DNA from: Thalassospira sp. MCCC 1A01148
GTDB taxonomy: Bacteria; Pseudomonadota; Alphaproteobacteria; Rhodospirillales; Thalassospiraceae
Length of the DNA: 64,000 bases
NCBI RefSeq assembly: GCF_001613795.1
Contig: NZ_LPVZ01000012.1
Span: 1-64,000, forward strand
Direction: 5' to 3'
The notes beneath the pieces are model-generated. The model worked only from the letters and a program-made list of their open reading frames with translations, was not told the origin of the DNA and made no database searches. Shown here in pieces: positions 34,934 to 44,091 of the stretch. Both the position numbers and the translations under genes were made by a program. The first letter of the stretch is position 1. Every line of letters starts with the position of its first letter.

Positions 34934-35470
34934 CTATTCGCCGTGGAAATGAACCGTGCCGATAAAGGGAAGGTTGCGGTTGTTTTGGGCATAGTCGATG
35001 CCGTAACCGACAACAAACTCATCAGGAATATCGAAGCCGCAGAAATCAATCGGGATTTCAACTTCGCGGCGCGACGGCTTGTTCAACAGCGTGCAGATTT
35101 CCAGACGGTTCGGGTCGCGGGTCTTCAACAAGCGAACCACTTCCGACAGGGTATAGCCGGTATCGATAATGTCTTCGACCAGAACGACATCCTTGCCGCG
35201 GATCTGACCATCAAGGTCCTTGACGATGCGCACATTGCGCGAACTTTCCGTGGAATCGCCATAGCTTGACGCAACCATGAAATCGACCTCGACCGGAACG
35301 GTCAGTTTGCGCACCAGATCGGCGATGAATACGAAGGAGCCGCGCAGCAGGCCGACAACAATCAGCTTTTCGGTGTCCTTGAAGCTTTCATTGATCTCGG
35401 CGGCGAGCGCATCGATCTTGGTGGCAATCTCGTCCGCCGTTATCAGCGGCTTGACATCATAATCGGCCAT
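34934..35470 (-). CDS. hpt: Hypoxanthine phosphoribosyltransferase
   Basis: 178 residues of the type I phosphoribosyltransferase fold, with the PRPP-binding motif [14 protein letters not shown] and the N-terminal [13 protein letters not shown] loop. It salvages hypoxanthine and guanine to nucleotides. ATG 35470 (AGGACC upstream) gives the usual family length; the in-frame ATG at 35518 adds 16 unusual residues and is unlikely. Confidence 0.93.
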   Translation of the reverse strand: MADYDVKPLITADEIATKIDALAAEINESFKDTEKLIVVGLLRGSFVFIADLVRKLTVPVEVDFMVASSYGDSTESSRNVRIVKDLDGQIRGKDVVLVEDIIDTGYTLSEVVRLLKTRDPNRLEICTLLNKPSRREVEIPIDFCGFDIPDEFVVGYGIDYAQNNRNLPFIGTVHFHGE

Positions 35471-35694
35471 AAATTCCGGTCCTGAAGCGTTATGGGATGA
35501 TGTTTCGCTTGCTAGCACAAGCTGGTCACGATGACCAGCCTGTGAATGGTAACAGAAGTATAATCCCGTAGGTCAAACACCGCGCAATCGCGCATTCCGC
35601 GAGACAGTTTTTAACGACTACACGCATAGGTGTAATGTGCTGTCTTGTCAGGTGTTATTGGGGCAGGGGGTAGTAATGGCCGGTTGGTCGGTTT

Positions 35695-36438
35695 TCAAGC
35701 CGCCTTGAAAATCACTGGTGTGTCGCCTTCGTGCCACTGGTCATATTTGGTCATGGCGCGTTCAAAAAGCTCGGCGGTCAGGAAATCATCAAGCCAGCGC
35801 TGCACATGGACGAACGGCATGGCGTCAAACGCCTCTTTGTCGGTATTGGCAAACTGGCGAATGAAGGGGGCAATGGCGAAATCAGCCAAGGCCGGGCGCG
35901 ACCCGAACAGATATTTGCCAACCGCAAGACGGCCATCAAGACGGTTAAGGATCTTTTCCGCATCCCGGCGATGTTCGAGTGGGTCTACGTCTTCATACCG
36001 GTTGGGATATTTATAGCGGTCAAGGTGATGCTTGAACGGGCCATCATTTTGGGAAATCAGGGCCAGCATGTCGTCAAGCGTACCGCTTTCGGGTGTCAGC
36101 CATTCAAGCGGGTCATTTTCAGCAAGCGCCCAGACCATGATTTCAAGGCTTTCATCGATCACGGTGCCATCGGGCAGGACCAGAACCGGGACGGTTGCCT
36201 TTGGTGATACGTCGATCATGCTTTGCGGTTTGTCGCGCAAAACGACTTCGCGCAATTCGACATCAATGTCGGCGGCTAAAAGCGCCATACGCGCACGCAT
36301 GGCATATGGGCAGCGCCGAAAGCTGTAAAGGATGGGTCGGGATTGCGCAGCGTCGTCCGTTTTGGCCTTCGCGGGTGGAAGGTCTTCAGGTGTGGGAGAC
36401 GCAGTTTGGGACTTGGTTTTAAGCTCAATCTCGGACAT
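35695..36438 (-). CDS. Glutathione S-transferase-family protein
   Basis: 247 residues. A thioredoxin-fold N-terminal domain begins near residue 35 with LYSFRRCPYAMRARMAL (CPYA active-site-like motif) and VPVLVLPDGTVIDESLEIM for glutathione contacts; the C-terminal helical domain holds SRPALADFAIAPFIRQFA. About 34 N-terminal residues are a low-complexity extension. The Cys motif suggests omega- or lambda-like thiol-transferase chemistry. Single gene. Confidence 0.82.
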   Translation of the reverse strand: MSEIELKTKSQTASPTPEDLPPAKAKTDDAAQSRPILYSFRRCPYAMRARMALLAADIDVELREVVLRDKPQSMIDVSPKATVPVLVLPDGTVIDESLEIMVWALAENDPLEWLTPESGTLDDMLALISQNDGPFKHHLDRYKYPNRYEDVDPLEHRRDAEKILNRLDGRLAVGKYLFGSRPALADFAIAPFIRQFANTDKEAFDAMPFVHVQRWLDDFLTAELFERAMTKYDQWHEGDTPVIFKAA

Positions 36439-36715
36439 ATATTCGGATTAAACGGTACATGGCCCGAATGCAATAGACATTCTGATGACGGCACAAATGC
36501 ACGGCCATTTGGCCGGTTGTCGGAAATGACGGAAAAATTGGCAGATTTTGCGACTTTTTTGGCCCTGTGGGCTTGATTTCACTGCCCGGTTTGTGGAAGG
36601 ACAGTGCACCAGATTTCAAAACAGGTGCAGGAAAGAGGGCAGACGCCAAAGCGCGCATGCGATATCCTGTGATCCTGCAGATAACAGCCGTTGGAAAGAA
36701 CAAGGGGCAAGTCCT

Positions 36716-36934
36716 ATGACACCGTCAGAGATCGCACGCGTCGAAGATTACCTGCGTCGCACATTTGAAAACCCGAAAATCGCCGTTGATGTGCCCAAGA
36801 AAAAAGGTCACCCGGTTGAAATGCGCGTTGGCGACGAGTTCGTCGGTGTAGTGCATCGTGACGAAGATGAAGGCGAAGTCAGCTACTCGCTGAACCTTGT
36901 CATCCTTGAAGAAGATCTGCCGCCGGCAAAATGA
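36716..36934 (+). CDS. DUF3126-family protein
   Basis: A 72-residue alphaproteobacterial protein of unknown function: IARVEDYLRRTF, then KKGHPVEMRVGDEFVGVVHRD and an acidic beta hairpin ending LNLVILEEDLPP. The start at 36716 follows AAGGGGC; longer in-frame starts reach back to 36548 and are not credible. Confidence 0.85.
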   Translation: MTPSEIARVEDYLRRTFENPKIAVDVPKKKGHPVEMRVGDEFVGVVHRDEDEGEVSYSLNLVILEEDLPPAK

Positions 36935-36955
36935 TCGTTGATCGGATCGATTTTG

Positions 36956-36990
36956 AAACGCCCCGTGCCTTTGCTGGCCGGGGCGTTTTG
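36956..36990. terminator. Bidirectional terminator between DUF3126 and thioredoxin genes
   Basis: AAACGCCCCG (36956-36965) pairs with CGGGGCGTTT (36979-36988), followed by a T-run; convergent genes flank it within 6-22 bases. Confidence 0.85.
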
Positions 36991-36995
36991 TATTG

Positions 36996-37226
36996 TTAGG
37001 CCAGCATCTGGCGAATTTCGTCGGGGGTGGCGACTTTGCCTTCGACCAGGATGTCATCATCGGCCATCAATGCCGGGGTGCGCATAATTCCCGCATCAAT
37101 AATCTGGTTGGTGTCGGTGACCTTTTCGATTTCGTAGTCAAGATCAAGCGCCTGTGCGGCGGCTTCGGCGTTTTTTGCCAACGCCTGGCATTTTGCACAA
37201 CCACTCCCATAAATGCTGAGTTTCAT
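36996..37226 (-). CDS. Small thioredoxin-family redox protein (CxxC)
   Basis: 76 residues, the minimal thioredoxin fold of the MTH895/TM0996 type. Active site GSGCAKC near residue 10, cis-Pro in MRTPAL, and a C-terminal helix TPDEIRQML. Such proteins are often encoded beside COG0701 permeases, as here, and may pass electrons or metal(loid)s to them. GGAG precedes the ATG by seven bases; a long in-frame extension to 37316 is rejected. Confidence 0.85.
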   Translation of the reverse strand: MKLSIYGSGCAKCQALAKNAEAAAQALDLDYEIEKVTDTNQIIDAGIMRTPALMADDDILVEGKVATPDEIRQMLA

Positions 37227-37242
37227 CTTCGATCTCCTGTGA

Positions 37243-38571
37243 TCAGAACGATTGAATATTGCCATAGACAAAGCCGGAAATCGTCGCCATGACGACGACA
37301 AGCGCACAGTAAACAAGCGTTTTCTGCGTGCCGATCACGGTGCGAATAACCAGCATGTTGGGCAGCGATAACGCAGGCCCCGCCAGAAGCAGGGCCAAGG
37401 CCGGGCCCTTTCCCATGCCAGCCCCCATCAGGGCTTGGACAATTGGAATTTCGGTCAATGTTGAAAAATACATGAACGCGCCCAGAACCGATGCCAGCGC
37501 GGTCGAGCTTAGCGAATTGTCCCCGACTGCCGCCTGCACCCAGTCATTGGGGATCAGGCCTTCATGCCCCGGTCGGCCCAGCAACAGCCCGGCAATGAAC
37601 ACCCCCATGACCAGAAGCGGCAAAATCTGTTTGGTAAAATCCCAGCTTTGATCAACCCATTCGCGGTCCTGATTGCGGGTAAGTGCGATCATCATCAACC
37701 CGACCACACCAATGACAAAGGCCAGTTGCGGGTGGTCGGGAAAGACCAAAGCGGCAAGGATCACAACGGCTGCAAGCCCCGCGACCTGTTTGACCGACCA
37801 GTTCCACTGCCATATCAAAAGCCCGCTAAAGCCTGCAGCCAGAAGGCCGGTCGTGATCCATTTAAAGTCGTAAACCGCCATCCAGACCGGGCTGTCAGGC
37901 ACCGCGGCCCAGTTGGCAAACACCAGAATGCCGATCATCAGGCCAAAAAAGGCAATGGTGATTGAAAGCGGTTTGCCATCATCATCCGGGCCAAAGCCGC
38001 GTTTGGATTTCTGGGCGCGATCATGTTCCTCGTGACGATAGATCAGATGCATGATCAATCCGATGACAATCGCAAAGACGATCGCACCGATCCCGCGCGC
38101 AAGGCCAATCTCGGCCCCCAATACCTTGGCCGTGACGACAATCGCGATGACATTGATCGCGGGCCCTGAATACAGAAACGCTATCGCCGGACCAAGCCCT
38201 GCACCACGTTTGTAAATTCCGCCAAACAGCGGCAATACCGTGCAGGAACACACCGCAAGCAACGTGCCCGAGACTGATGCCACGCCAAGTGCGACCGGGC
38301 GCGAAGCATCCGGTCCCAGATAACGCATGACAGAGCCCTGACTGATATATACCGCCATAGCCCCGGCAATCACAAAGGCCGGAAGCAGGCACAGAATGAC
38401 GTGTTCGCGGGCATACCAATTGGTCAGATAGACGGCCTCAAGCACGGCATTATCAAGCCGCCCCGTGCCAGCCGGGATGAAATAGATCGCAAGGAAGCCA
38501 AGGGCGATGGCGGCAAACAGCCGGCCTTCACGCGGGTTTTCCCGGTAAAGTGCGATCAGGCGGTGCAACAT
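37243..38571 (-). CDS. COG0701/ArsP-type permease
   Basis: 442 residues with about ten membrane helices. The family signature VCSCTVLPLFGGIYKRGAGLG and YSGPAINVIAIV are present in the first half, and PALALLLAGPALSLPNM is its repeat in the second. Relatives export organoarsenicals or transport other metal(loid)s; the two cysteines in CSC are likely substrate contacts. It is followed after 16 bases by the mini-thioredoxin gene. No ArsR regulator is nearby. ATG 38571 has GGAGG eight bases upstream. Confidence 0.82.
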   Translation of the reverse strand: MLHRLIALYRENPREGRLFAAIALGFLAIYFIPAGTGRLDNAVLEAVYLTNWYAREHVILCLLPAFVIAGAMAVYISQGSVMRYLGPDASRPVALGVASVSGTLLAVCSCTVLPLFGGIYKRGAGLGPAIAFLYSGPAINVIAIVVTAKVLGAEIGLARGIGAIVFAIVIGLIMHLIYRHEEHDRAQKSKRGFGPDDDGKPLSITIAFFGLMIGILVFANWAAVPDSPVWMAVYDFKWITTGLLAAGFSGLLIWQWNWSVKQVAGLAAVVILAALVFPDHPQLAFVIGVVGLMMIALTRNQDREWVDQSWDFTKQILPLLVMGVFIAGLLLGRPGHEGLIPNDWVQAAVGDNSLSSTALASVLGAFMYFSTLTEIPIVQALMGAGMGKGPALALLLAGPALSLPNMLVIRTVIGTQKTLVYCALVVVMATISGFVYGNIQSF

Positions 38572-38974
38572 CCGACGGCCTCCAAATGACCAAGACAGGA
38601 ATTTCTGTTTGTAATCTATCCAGATTGTCGGGCGATTACCTTGATACATCGCAATGTTGTGCGCTGCAGCGACGCGGGACATGCGTTCCTGCCATTTTCA
38701 GCGCTGCAAGGATGCGGACAAAGGCCCCGGGGCAACTTTCGAAAGGCGGTTTTGGATCAATCGTCGCAAATCTTCTGAGCACAAGAGGAAGTTTAGGGGC
38801 GGCAGTCCAGTTCGTTTGACAGTCGTGCGAACACACTCCTACCGTTTTGATTGCACGGCGCGGGTTTAAAGCGCGCGGTGGGTTCAGTTCGGGCGGCAGC
38901 GCGGCACAAGATCGCATGGACCCGGACATCAACAACAATCCTGACACTCCAAATCAGGGAAGAGGAAACAGAAT
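38572..38974. other. 403-base divergent promoter region (permease / fdhA)
   Basis: No ORF with coding character is seen. A TTGACA element at 38816-38821, followed 18 bases later by TACCGT, may be the fdhA promoter, leaving a leader of about 120 bases. No repeat or riboswitch-like fold was recognised. A GAGGAAA Shine-Dalgarno precedes fdhA. Confidence 0.4.
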
Positions 38975-40171
38975 ATGAGCAGTCCATCAAATCGTGGCGT
39001 TGTATTCAAAGGTCCGGGAAAAGTCGCAATTGAAAACATCGCGTTTCCGGAATTGGCGCTGGGCAATCGCAAATGCGACCATGGCGTCATCCTGAAAGTT
39101 ATCACCACCAATATCTGTGGCAGTGACCAGCACATGGTGCGTGGCCGCACGACGGCGCCCGAGGGTCTGGTTCTTGGCCATGAAATCACCGGCGTGATCG
39201 TCGAGGCCGGCCGTGATGTCGAGTTCCTTAATGTCGGTGACGTTTGTTCTGTGCCGTTCAACATTGCCTGCGGGCGTTGCCGCAATTGTAAATCCGGCCT
39301 GACCGGCATTTGCCTGAATGTAAACCCGGCGCGTCCGGGGGCTGCTTATGGCTATGTCGATATGGGCGGCTGGGTCGGCGGACAGGCCGAATATGTCATG
39401 GTGCCCTATGCCGATTTCAATCTTTTGAAATTCCCGGACTCAGATCAGGCGATGGAGAAAATCCGCGACCTGACGCTTCTGTCTGACATCTTCCCGACCG
39501 GCTTCCATGGCTGTGTCACGGCGGGTGTTGGTCCGGGCAGCACGGTTTATATCGCCGGTGCCGGTCCGGTTGGCCTTGCGGCGGCAGCATCGGCGCACCT
39601 TCTGGGTGCGGCCTGCGTGATTGTCGGTGACATGATTGATGATCGCCTTGAACAGGCACGCAGCTTTGGCTGTGAAACCATTGATCTTAAAAAAGACATG
39701 CCGATGGAAGACCAGCTTGAAGCCATCCTTGGCGAACGCGAAGTTGATTGCTTTGTCGATTGCGTGGGCTTTGAGGCCCATGGCTGTGGCTGCAACCACA
39801 ATCACGAAGCGCCGGCAACGGTTCTGAACTCTGCCATGCAGGTCACCCGCGCAGGTGGCTCTATCGGTATTCCGGGCCTTTACGTGACCGAGGATCCCGG
39901 TGCAGTCGATGATGCCGCCAAGGTGGGCGCACTTAGCATGCGCTTTGGCCTGGGCTGGGCGAAATCCCATTCGTTCCACACCGGTCAGTGCCCGGTAATG
40001 AAGTATCACCGCAACCTGATGCAGGCGATCCTGTTTGAAAAGATCGATATCGCCAAGGCGGTCAATGTCCAGATGATCAATCTGGATCAGGCCCCGAAAG
40101 GCTATGCCGACTTCGATGGCGGGGCTGCGAAGAAATTCGTCATCGACCCGCATGGCAGTGTCGCTGCGTAG
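38975..40171 (+). CDS. fdhA: Formaldehyde dehydrogenase, glutathione-independent
   Basis: A 398-residue zinc alcohol-dehydrogenase-family enzyme of the Pseudomonas putida FdhA type. Catalytic zinc region NICGSDQHMVRGR and LGHEITGVIVEAG, structural zinc CGRCRNCKSGLTGIC, and NAD-binding AGAGPVGLAAAASAHLLG. It oxidises formaldehyde to formate with tightly bound NAD. The insertion GCGCNHNHEAP near residue 270 is typical of this subgroup. Single gene with its own terminator. Confidence 0.92.
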   Translation: MSSPSNRGVVFKGPGKVAIENIAFPELALGNRKCDHGVILKVITTNICGSDQHMVRGRTTAPEGLVLGHEITGVIVEAGRDVEFLNVGDVCSVPFNIACGRCRNCKSGLTGICLNVNPARPGAAYGYVDMGGWVGGQAEYVMVPYADFNLLKFPDSDQAMEKIRDLTLLSDIFPTGFHGCVTAGVGPGSTVYIAGAGPVGLAAAASAHLLGAACVIVGDMIDDRLEQARSFGCETIDLKKDMPMEDQLEAILGEREVDCFVDCVGFEAHGCGCNHNHEAPATVLNSAMQVTRAGGSIGIPGLYVTEDPGAVDDAAKVGALSMRFGLGWAKSHSFHTGQCPVMKYHRNLMQAILFEKIDIAKAVNVQMINLDQAPKGYADFDGGAAKKFVIDPHGSVAA

Positions 40172-40198
40172 ACCGGCAGTCGCCGACTGAAACAATCA

Positions 40199-40229
40199 AC
40201 GCCCCGGTCATCCTGGCCGGGGTGTTTTG
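40199..40229 (+). terminator. Intrinsic terminator after fdhA
   Basis: ACGCCCCGG pairs with CCGGGGTGT (G-T wobble) and is followed by TTTT; it begins 28 bases past the stop codon. Confidence 0.85.
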
Positions 40230-40338
40230 CATTCCGGTGGGGCGGTTCAAAACGTACGTCTGGAAACAAATGTGTCCGCAGGACGTTGAAGTGAACGTGC
40301 ACAAGGCATGCGAAGACACATTTTTTCAGGGGTAACCC

Positions 40339-40998
40339 ATGGGATCATGGATCGAGCAACACGCCACCCTGCTTCAGGTAGGCGTTAGCATCGCGACATT
40401 GATGATCTGGATTTTCTATGCGCAATTGCTGTTTCAGAGCTACCGCCGTGTGCGACGCCCGAAAATCGTCATCAACCAGATGCTGGGCAGTTCAGACAAG
40501 GCGCGCTTTTTGATCAGTAATATGAGTCAGGAAGCCATACATATCGACAAGGTGCTTGTCTGTGTTGGCGAAGGCCAGCACCAGATATGTGAACAGGTCA
40601 CCGACGCAGACCCGGAACAGTTTGTCAAAGAACGTGATCCGAACCAGTCGCCGCTTTCTGCCAGACTGGAAGAGGTGACATTGCAGGGGCCGCTTGAACC
40701 GGGCGGCTGTATCGAGCTTGGCGCGCTTCAAAATCTTCTTGGGCGCATTGAACGGCGTTCGCAGCTATCCCGTGACGCCCAGAATGATCAGCAAGACAGT
40801 CTGTCACGCAGCGACCAACAACGGATCGAAATCATGGTGATCGGTGTCTATAGCTCCGAAAAAGGGGTGATTGGCGCAAGTCGGGCCTTTGTGTGTGAGC
40901 AGGATGGCAACCTGCACCCCGAAGCGGTTCAGACAACCCAGCATGCCGGATTTTTCGAACGCCGCCGCATGGCGCGCCTGCACGCGCAATATGTCTGA
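40339..40998 (+). CDS. Hypothetical membrane-anchored protein
   Basis: 219 residues: a single N-terminal membrane helix (about 13-33, VGVSIATLMIWIFYAQLLF), then a basic stop-transfer (RRVRRP) and a cytoplasmic beta-rich domain (KARFLISNMSQEAIHIDKVLV) interrupted by a polar, Gln/Ser-rich linker around 140-160. No family recognised. AGGGGTAA precedes the ATG. It stands alone between two terminators. Confidence 0.65.
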   Translation: MGSWIEQHATLLQVGVSIATLMIWIFYAQLLFQSYRRVRRPKIVINQMLGSSDKARFLISNMSQEAIHIDKVLVCVGEGQHQICEQVTDADPEQFVKERDPNQSPLSARLEEVTLQGPLEPGGCIELGALQNLLGRIERRSQLSRDAQNDQQDSLSRSDQQRIEIMVIGVYSSEKGVIGASRAFVCEQDGNLHPEAVQTTQHAGFFERRRMARLHAQYV

Positions 40999-41016
40999 TC
41001 ATCCCCAAACATAAAC

Positions 41017-41036
41017 GGACCCCGTTAAAGGGGCCC
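41017..41036 (-). terminator. Weak terminator after the SIP gene
   Basis: GGACCCC (41017-41023) pairs with GGGGCCC (41030-41036) with one mismatch. On the minus strand the stem is followed by a T-rich stretch (GTTTATGTTT). It is about 30 bases past the gene end. Confidence 0.4.
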
Positions 41037-41066
41037 GATAGATGGATTTTATTGGAGGTACAGCAA

Positions 41067-41861
41067 TCAGGCCGCCTTTTTGGCGTCCTCGGACTTGATG
41101 ACCTTGTGGGTGTCCTCATTCATGCCAAGTTTCCAATAGCTTGAAATATAAAGATCATCCTTGCCAAGGCCGCGGTCCTCGCGGAAGTAGCTGCGCAACG
41201 CCCGCATGGATGTAAATTCGCACGCCGCCCAGACAGAAAGCCGACCGCCTTCATGCCATGGCAGGCGCTTGACCACATCGCTTAGAACTGTGTTCCGTTC
41301 ACCCGGGCGCGGATTGATCACCCATTCAATCGTGATGTTGTCAGGCTTTTTCAAATCCTGCATGTCGGCCTCTGACCGGACTTCGATCACGGCATAGCCG
41401 CGCGCGTCATCGGGCAGGGTTTCCAGATTGACCGATACGGCGGGCAGGGCCGTCATATCACCAACAATCAGGAACCAGTCCGCCGTCGGATCAACAAGCT
41501 TTTTCGGGCCGGGGCCACCGATGGTGATCACATCACCCGGCTGGCAATTGACCGCCCAGTTCGAGGCTGGGCCACCATGATCATGGTCGTTATCGCCATC
41601 ATCACCGGCACCATGCATTACGAAATCAATATCGATCTCGCGGCCATGGTCGGTCATGCGGTCATGACGTACCGTATAGGTCCGGCGTAACACGCGGCCT
41701 TTGTCATCACCCTCGATCGGAAACATCAGTTTGACATATGCACTTTCCTGATCATTCGGAAAGTCCTTCATGCCGTCACCGCCAAGGGTGACGCGCAGCA
41801 TATTGGGGGTGACGTAGCCCTTTTTGATCACGGTCAGATCGCGTGGGGAAGGTTTGCTCAT
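41067..41861 (-). CDS. Siderophore-interacting protein (FAD-binding ferric reductase)
   Basis: 264 residues of the SIP/ViuB family. FAD-binding RRTYTVRHD in the N-terminal barrel, GPGPKKLVDPTADWFLIVGD at the domain joint, and the C-terminal SSYWKLGMNEDTHK typical of the family. It reduces ferric siderophores in the cytoplasm using NAD(P)H. A His/Asp-rich insertion (near DDGDNDHDHGGP) is unusual and could bind metal. It overlaps marR by 4 bases, so the two are co-regulated. Confidence 0.88.
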   Translation of the reverse strand: MSKPSPRDLTVIKKGYVTPNMLRVTLGGDGMKDFPNDQESAYVKLMFPIEGDDKGRVLRRTYTVRHDRMTDHGREIDIDFVMHGAGDDGDNDHDHGGPASNWAVNCQPGDVITIGGPGPKKLVDPTADWFLIVGDMTALPAVSVNLETLPDDARGYAVIEVRSEADMQDLKKPDNITIEWVINPRPGERNTVLSDVVKRLPWHEGGRLSVWAACEFTSMRALRSYFREDRGLGKDDLYISSYWKLGMNEDTHKVIKSEDAKKAA

Positions 41862-42355
41862 TTGTTCGCTCCTTGGTCTTCGGGGGTGTTACCCGCAAAG
41901 TCCAGTTTCTTGCATTTGTGGGTTTCCAGATTGTCAGACATCAGATTGGCGATCTCGACAAAATCATGGATCTGCTGTGGCGTAAGACCGCGCGTCATTT
42001 TGGATCTGACTTCTTTTTCAACAGCGCGGAAATCTTCCATTTTCGCACTGCCAGCGGCCGTCAAATGCAGGGTTTGGCTCCGTCGATCTTCGGGGTGCGG
42101 GCGGCGTTCAATCAGCCCGTCATTTTCAAGTTCTTTCAAAAGGCGCGTGATCCGGCCTTTGTCCTGACCGGATTTCTCGGCCATTTGCTGGGCGGTGATG
42201 CCGGGGATGCGGACGATCCATTTCATCACCCGCTTGTGCGAGATCGGCATCGGCATGTCGGCTGCCTGCATCGCATGCATCAAACGCCGTTTATAGGCAT
42301 GCACAAGACGATGCAGGGTTTCACCCGGGACGTGGACCTGATCTTCGTCGGTCAT
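41858..42355 (-). CDS. MarR-family regulator
   Basis: 165 residues with the winged helix TAQQMAEKSGQDKGRITRLL and the wing RRPHPEDRRSQTLHLTAAG. It is the middle gene of an MFS-marR-sip operon, typical for regulators of efflux or siderophore systems. Two TGGTTGA-type palindromes upstream of the MFS gene (43881 and 43907) are probable operators. Confidence 0.85.
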   Translation of the reverse strand: MTDEDQVHVPGETLHRLVHAYKRRLMHAMQAADMPMPISHKRVMKWIVRIPGITAQQMAEKSGQDKGRITRLLKELENDGLIERRPHPEDRRSQTLHLTAAGSAKMEDFRAVEKEVRSKMTRGLTPQQIHDFVEIANLMSDNLETHKCKKLDFAGNTPEDQGANK

Positions 42356-42371
42356 GGCTTTTATTTCATCC

Positions 42372-43793
42372 TTATACGTTTGACGCGATCAAGCCGGTGC
42401 GAAGGGCATGGCGACGGCCTTCGCAGATCAGCGCTGATAGCAGGGCCGATCCACTGGCCACCAACATGATGGTCTGCAGATCAAACATGCCGCTGGTCCC
42501 AATCAGGATTGCCGCAAGTGCCGCACCAATTGATTGACCGGTCAGGCGCGCGGTGGACAGCAATCCGCTGGCACCACCCGAACGATCCCGCGGCGCACTG
42601 GTCAGCATCAGGCGGTTGTTGGGGGCCTGAAACAGCCCAAAGCCCGCACCGCACAGCGCAAGGGTGGCAACGATTGCGCCGTACCCGTCGGAACCTGCCG
42701 CCAGCGTTATGCCATAAAGCCCGGCGGCAAACAGACCCATGCCAATGCCGGTCAGACGCACCGGGGAATAACTGTCGGCCAGTTTCCCGGCAAGCGGGGC
42801 GACAATGGCCGCTGCCAATGGCCATGGTGTCATCAATAATCCCGTCATGGTCGCGCTATAGCCCAGCACATCGTGGAAATAGAACGGCATGGTGACGAAC
42901 GCAATCATCATGGCGCAAAAACCTGCGACAGATGATGCGATTGAACAGGCAAAGACCGGCAACCGCAATAAATCAAGCGGCAGCATCGGGCGCGGGCGTG
43001 ACAATTGACGGCGCACCAGAAACACCCCGGCAATCAGGGATGTGGCAAATTGCGCCGCAATCAAAAGCGGGTCGCTTTCAATCCCGACATTGCCAAGGGC
43101 CGCAACCAGCCCGCCAAAGGTCAAAACGTTCAGGATCGCACTGATATAGTCAAACCGTGCACGACTTGGCGCATTAAAGGGCAGGCTAAAGAACCCGATG
43201 ACAATGGCCAGCGCCGAGATCGGCAGATTGATCAAAAACAGCCAGTGCCAGCTTCCAACGGCCAGAATGGCCGATGCAATCGTTGGTCCGGCGGCGGCGG
43301 AAACGGAAACCGTCATGGCAATCCAGCCAATCGCCTGCCCAAGTTTGGCTTGCGGAAAGACATGGCGCATGATCGCGGCATTGATGCTCATGATCGCAGC
43401 CGCCCCCAACCCTTGCAACACACGCGCAGCGGTCAAAAGCTCGATCGTCGGAGCCATGGCACATAGGGCCGATGCCACGCCAAATAATGCAATACCGCAC
43501 AGATTGACCTTGCGAAACCCGATCGCCTCGCCAAGGGCCGAGAGCGGCAGTAGTGCCACAACAATGGCAAGCTGATAGGCCGTTACCACCCAAATCGCGT
43601 GCGCGGGCGTTACCCCCTGGTCGTTGGCAATGGTCGGCAGGGCAACATTCACGATCGTGCCGTCCAGCACGGCCATCATGATGGTCAATAGAATGGCTGC
43701 CGTCGCAAACATGTTACGCGGGGCGGGCAGGCCATCGGGATAGATCCGGGGGGAAATACGTAAAACACGTGGCATGGGGCAGGGTGCTTTCAT
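42372..43793 (-). CDS. MFS exporter, DHA2 (14-TM, EmrB/QacA-type)
   Basis: About 473 residues with 14 predicted helices. Motif D1-like LDGTIVNVALPTI in helix 1, WVVTAYQLAIVVALLPLSALGEAIGFRKVN (motif A region), and motif C-like GWIAMTVSVSAAAGPTIASA. It could export a siderophore or a drug, given the co-transcribed MarR and siderophore-interacting protein. The start is uncertain: 43829, 43793 and 43775 are all in frame and none has a strong ribosome-binding site. Confidence 0.82.
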   Translation of the reverse strand: MKAPCPMPRVLRISPRIYPDGLPAPRNMFATAAILLTIMMAVLDGTIVNVALPTIANDQGVTPAHAIWVVTAYQLAIVVALLPLSALGEAIGFRKVNLCGIALFGVASALCAMAPTIELLTAARVLQGLGAAAIMSINAAIMRHVFPQAKLGQAIGWIAMTVSVSAAAGPTIASAILAVGSWHWLFLINLPISALAIVIGFFSLPFNAPSRARFDYISAILNVLTFGGLVAALGNVGIESDPLLIAAQFATSLIAGVFLVRRQLSRPRPMLPLDLLRLPVFACSIASSVAGFCAMMIAFVTMPFYFHDVLGYSATMTGLLMTPWPLAAAIVAPLAGKLADSYSPVRLTGIGMGLFAAGLYGITLAAGSDGYGAIVATLALCGAGFGLFQAPNNRLMLTSAPRDRSGGASGLLSTARLTGQSIGAALAAILIGTSGMFDLQTIMLVASGSALLSALICEGRRHALRTGLIASNV

Positions 43794-43880
43794 CGGTGGT
43801 GCGAAGGGGCCAAGTAACCGGCAGGTCATTGCGTCGGAAAAGCGTGGGGCGCTTATCGGGTCCTAGCGCAAGTCCCTAAA

Positions 43881-43899
43881 TGGTTGACTTAATCAACTA
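43881..43899. promoter_or_regulatory. Palindrome TGGTTGA-N5-TCAACTA, candidate MarR operator 1
   Basis: TGGTTGACTTAATCAACTA is a near-perfect palindrome 88 bases upstream of the MFS start, with its centre 27 bases from a second site of the same type. Confidence 0.65.
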
Positions 43900-43906
43900 C
43901 ATGAGG

Positions 43907-43927
43907 ATGGTTGATATTGTCAACCAT
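43907..43927. promoter_or_regulatory. Palindrome ATGGTTGA-N5-TCAACCAT, candidate MarR operator 2
   Basis: A 21-base window with perfect 8-bp arms around five bases. It shares the TGGTTGA arm with the first site; two tandem copies suggest cooperative MarR binding controlling the minus-strand operon. Confidence 0.7.
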
Positions 43928-44091
43928 AAAGTTGCGAATTAGTCGCAAAAGAACGTATTTGCGTCAGCTAAGTGGTTTTACTTGCTAACCTTTCGGGTGA
44001 TTGAATGTGCCCGCAATGTGGGTATGGTTAAGTCAAATATAAATAAAACTGTCCTTGGGGGAGCTGATAACAGCTTATGGGGACGACGGAA

